NCBI GenBank assembly: GCA_019415945.1
Contig: DXYF01000007.1
Span: 1-6,836 of the forward strand
DNA from: Clostridiales bacterium
GTDB lineage: Bacteria; Bacillota; Clostridia; Oscillospirales; Acutalibacteraceae
Length of the DNA: 6,836 bases
Direction of reading: 5' to 3'
The notes under the pieces are model-generated. The model was not told the origin of the DNA, did not search any database, and saw only the letters and a program-made list of their open reading frames with translations. Below are positions 5,131-6,836 of this stretch, piece by piece (within the stretch, counting starts at the first letter, position 1; every line of letters starts with the position of its first letter). The translations under genes were made by a program, and so were the position numbers.

Positions 5131-5157
5131 GACAAAAGTATAATAAGCGTTTAGAAT
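5129..5157 (+). promoter_or_regulatory. Promoter of the candidate small RNA
   Basis: TTGACA (5129-5134), a 17-bp spacer (5135-5151) and TAGAAT (5152-5157) match sigma-A consensus at 11 of 12 positions. The predicted start, about 7 bases beyond the -10, is near 5164. That is 6 bases before the outer stem of the folded RNA. Confidence 0.75.
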
Positions 5158-5163
5158 AAAACG

Positions 5164-5262
5164 CATATCAAGCTTCACAAGTTCTGAGTAGTGCTTTTAC
5201 TCGGGGCGTATGCCTGTTTGTTGTTGGTAGCAACGAACAGGCTGTGGGGCTTATTTATTTTT
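5164..5262 (+). ncRNA. Candidate ~100-nt small RNA with three-way junction
   Basis: Outer stem P1 pairs 5170-5179 with 5243-5252 (10 bp, two G-U). Inside are P2, a 10-bp stem 5181-5190/5198-5207 with several G-U pairs, and P3, a 12-bp stem 5212-5223/5231-5242 with one U-G and a 7-base loop. Only A5180 and GTAT 5208-5211 are unpaired in the junction, so nearly every base is used. P1 is followed by ATTTATTTTT, a terminator-like U-tract. With the upstream consensus promoter this is a complete transcription unit with no reading frame. It does not match riboswitch, SRP, tmRNA, RNase P or 6S patterns I know. Function unknown; it may be trans-acting or belong to a mobile element. Confidence 0.6.
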
Positions 5263-5372
5263 ACATTAAAATTATACAATATATGTTAATTTTTGTCAAT
5301 ATGTATTTTAAATTATATTTTAAGGGTTTGTATTGTTAAAAAAATAATAAAATAGAGTAAATAATAAAACAA
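5263..5372. other. Very AT-rich spacer
   Basis: About 110 bases of almost pure A/T between the small RNA and the first palindrome. TTGTCA (5293-5298) and TATATT (5314-5319) are only 15 bp apart, a weak promoter candidate for the downstream gene. Nothing else is visible. Confidence 0.35.
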
Positions 5373-5396
5373 CAAGTGTCCCTTCGAGGGACACTT
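5373..5396. repeat. Palindrome copy 1 (AAGTGTCCC type)
   Basis: AAGTGTCCCT (5374-5383), loop TCG, AGGGACACTT (5387-5396): a perfect 10-bp stem. It is near-identical to the palindrome at 6304-6328. On the minus strand it is followed by GTTGTTTTATTATTT, so it may end minus-strand transcription; on the plus strand A-runs follow, which does not suit a plus-strand terminator. Confidence 0.85.
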
Positions 5397-5449
5397 AAAA
5401 AAGCCATAAGCAGTGAAAATATATAACAACGGTTTTAGGTAAAGGGGTA

Positions 5450-6166
5450 GTGAATAAAGAAATGAGATTGCGGTTAAAAGCTAATACTGATGATTTAAAC
5501 TTTTTAGCAAATAATGATTTAGAGTTAGATACAAACATAAATAAGTTTTATTTGAAAAATATAAATAATGTTCTAAAGTTTAAAGATTGGATTCCTGTAA
5601 ATGATTTTAATGTGTTGGCAGAGAATTTATATTTATTCGAGATAACGAGAACTTGTTGGAAGTGTCATAAAGAAACAAAATGTGTTTGTATTGGCTCTAA
5701 TAGCTGTTTTATAGTAGAGGATTCAAGTGTCCGACACAGTCAGGATTTAATGTTGTTTTCATATCTTAAAGGAGTCCCCGGAAAACTCACAAGATATTTA
5801 GAGCATAATTGCAATTATAAATTCGGTTATTCAAAGAAAATTAATGATAGTTATTTTTTAAATCATTGTTCGCATTGCGGTGCTGCTCAAGGTGATTACT
5901 ATTTGCACGAATACCCTGAAACTTCCTTCTATGCATCATTATGTTATAATAATGCAAAACCTTTAAAATACGCACAATTTTTAAATAAATATATTGTGCC
6001 GATTTCTGGAAGGTTACCTTGTTATGATGAGGTTTGCTATAGCATTTCAGTCATGTTAACTCATATGTTAAGCGGTATTGAAAATCGAGCAAGTTTAGAA
6101 ATAAGCCAAAGCAAAGTTAACACTTTGTTATCAAAAGCACAGAAAACAGAAGATATAGTCTTATAG
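5450..6166 (+). CDS. Unrecognised protein with two zinc-ribbon-like CxxC knuckles
   Basis: 238 residues from GTG 5450; an ATG four codons later (5462) is the alternative. The upstream AGGTAAAGGGG (5437-5447) suits GTG better if its first AGG is used (10-base spacing). There is no signal peptide or membrane segment, so it is probably cytoplasmic. Two knuckles, CWKCHKETKCVC (Cys 69, 72, 78, 80) and HCSHCGAAQGDYYLHE (Cys 140, 143; His 153), about 68 residues apart, could together bind one zinc ion. The HCxHCGAxQGDYYLHE form recalls widespread uncharacterised bacterial proteins with CWKC and CPHCG motifs, whose function I do not know. The ends look polar and helical. It is strongly AT-rich and lies alone between two near-identical palindromes, next to a toxin remnant, which hints at an accessory or horizontally acquired gene. 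No frameshift is seen. Confidence 0.75.
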   Translation: MNKEMRLRLKANTDDLNFLANNDLELDTNINKFYLKNINNVLKFKDWIPVNDFNVLAENLYLFEITRTCWKCHKETKCVCIGSNSCFIVEDSSVRHSQDLMLFSYLKGVPGKLTRYLEHNCNYKFGYSKKINDSYFLNHCSHCGAAQGDYYLHEYPETSFYASLCYNNAKPLKYAQFLNKYIVPISGRLPCYDEVCYSISVMLTHMLSGIENRASLEISQSKVNTLLSKAQKTEDIVL

Positions 6167-6303
6167 AAAATAAAAAAGAAAGGTCTAACCTTGGCTTTTG
6201 TTTGTTCTCAATACTTGCGTGTGATAAATACATATTATCTGTTATCATATGCATTAAAGTGAAAATGTCAACAATAAAAATTATTGCAATTCTAATTTTT
6301 AAA

Positions 6304-6328
6304 CAAGTGTCCCTCCGAGGGACACTTG
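6304..6328. repeat. Palindrome copy 2; possible terminator of the toxin remnant
   Basis: CAAGTGTCCCT (6304-6314), loop CCG, AGGGACACTTG (6318-6328): an 11-bp stem. It differs from copy 1 only in the loop and flanks. It begins 5 bases past the minus-strand toxin stop codon (6334-6336) and on that strand is followed by TTTAAAAATT, so it is likely that gene's terminator. Confidence 0.85.
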
Positions 6329-6333
6329 CTGTT

Positions 6334-6784
6334 TTATCTGCTTTGTGTAAATCCGCCGAAATCTTGTGTCGGCGGTATCTGGTTTGGTAAAATGGGCTGT
6401 TGTGTTTGATTTAAGATATTTACATATTCCTGACATTTTTGTTCAAGCAGAGCGAATTTACAGCAACGGTTAATTAAATTAGCATTAGCTTTTCCTGTTG
6501 TAATTGAATGATACAGTTGTTCAGCTTTCCTTACTATGGTAGCTTTATTTACATTACACCAAGAAAGCTGATTATTTAAAAGGTTTCTGTATGCTTTATC
6601 GTCATAGTTGCGGTTTAAGTCATTGGGATTTATTTTTGTAGCAAATTTAGCATTTATCGGTATCATATTATTCAAATTTATAGCACCCCAAATTCCTTGA
6701 TTTATTTTTATAAAATCAATTTGATTTTTCATTTTTTTGATGTTTTGGCTTTGGAGAAGATAAGGGGGCATAGTATGTATGAGC
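6334..6784 (-). pseudogene. ToxN/AbiQ/CptN-type endoribonuclease toxin, frameshifted
   Basis: The main frame (ATG 6771 to TAA 6334-6336) reads KKMKNQIDFIKINQGIWGAI, NLNNMIPIN, then YRNLLNNQLSWCNVNKATIV and CCKFALLEQKCQEY, which is the C-terminal part of type III toxin-antitoxin toxins. These cut RNA and are held by a tandem-repeat RNA antitoxin. Just upstream, the adjacent frame encodes HTYYAPLSSPKPKHQK, the conserved PLSSPK motif that holds the catalytic Ser/Lys region. The two parts are separated by a one-base shift in a T7 run (6732-6738; A7 on the coding strand). Further up that frame hits TAA at 6785-6787, and no recognisable N-terminus follows to the window edge. The ATG at 6771 is therefore an artefact of the shift. 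The antitoxin repeats, normally just upstream of the toxin, would lie beyond 6836. Confidence 0.75.
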
Positions 6785-6836
6785 TTAAATGAAAAAGTGA
6801 AGTTAGGGTAAATAGCTTAAGTATACTTCAAAAATT

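Noticed and set aside
5164..5262. tracrRNA of a Cas9 system
   Set aside because: Hairpins and a U-tail follow a promoter, but there is no CRISPR array, no anti-repeat to match and no cas gene in the window.
6178..6192. Short hairpin AAGGT/ACCTT after the CxxC-protein gene
   Set aside because: The stem is only 5 bp and the T-run is on the minus strand side, so it is too weak to call a terminator.
6202..6390. Plus-strand open frame
   Set aside because: It crosses palindrome copy 2 and the end of the toxin gene, with no ribosome site or protein character.

Overview
The window looks like a low-GC Gram-positive genome, most likely a gut-type Clostridia (Oscillospiraceae/Ruminococcaceae-like). 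The reasons are AT-rich intergenic DNA, strong purine-rich Shine-Dalgarno sites, consensus sigma-A promoters, CCA-encoding tRNA genes, a DUF6273-type lipoprotein, a thioester-domain surface protein and a CptN/ToxN-like toxin. The assignment is by style, not by a database match.

Layout. Positions 12-373 hold two tandem 181-bp units. Each begins with a copy of the 5' end of tRNA-Asn, and they lead into an intact tRNA-Asn gene (379-454). Next come a degenerate coding remnant (562-720), one apparently intact lipoprotein gene (754-1494), and a VWA-domain surface-protein gene (1524 on). The VWA gene is cut off and spliced to a piece of a conjugative-element-like operon (about 1942-3154), which carries a small mobile-element ORF, a terminator and a thioester-domain adhesin, all with frameshifts. 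At 3147-3193 lies a perfect 47-bp copy of the 3' half of tRNA-Asn, an att-like scar. After it come short coding fragments and a broken IS3-family element on the minus strand (about 3490-4002). A consensus promoter (4137-4165) then drives tRNA-Arg, tRNA-His and tRNA-Lys; a terminator follows, then tRNA-Gln.

The right third (4584-6836) is mostly non-coding. It has a degenerate minus-strand remnant, several strong inverted repeats, and a roughly 100-nt candidate small RNA (about 5164-5262) with its own TTGACA-17-TAGAAT promoter, a three-way-junction fold and a U-rich 3' end. A CxxC-bearing unrecognised protein (5450-6166) is bracketed by two near-identical palindromes. The window ends in a frameshifted ToxN/AbiQ-type (type III toxin-antitoxin) toxin pseudogene on the minus strand.

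Taken together this is a tRNA-anchored hotspot of mobile-DNA decay. The genes do not form a working pathway; at least seven coding units are visibly broken. The parts that look alive are the five tRNA genes, the lipoprotein gene, the CxxC-protein gene and two RNA candidates: the tandem tRNA-headed units, whose substitutions preserve base pairing, and the small RNA at 5164.
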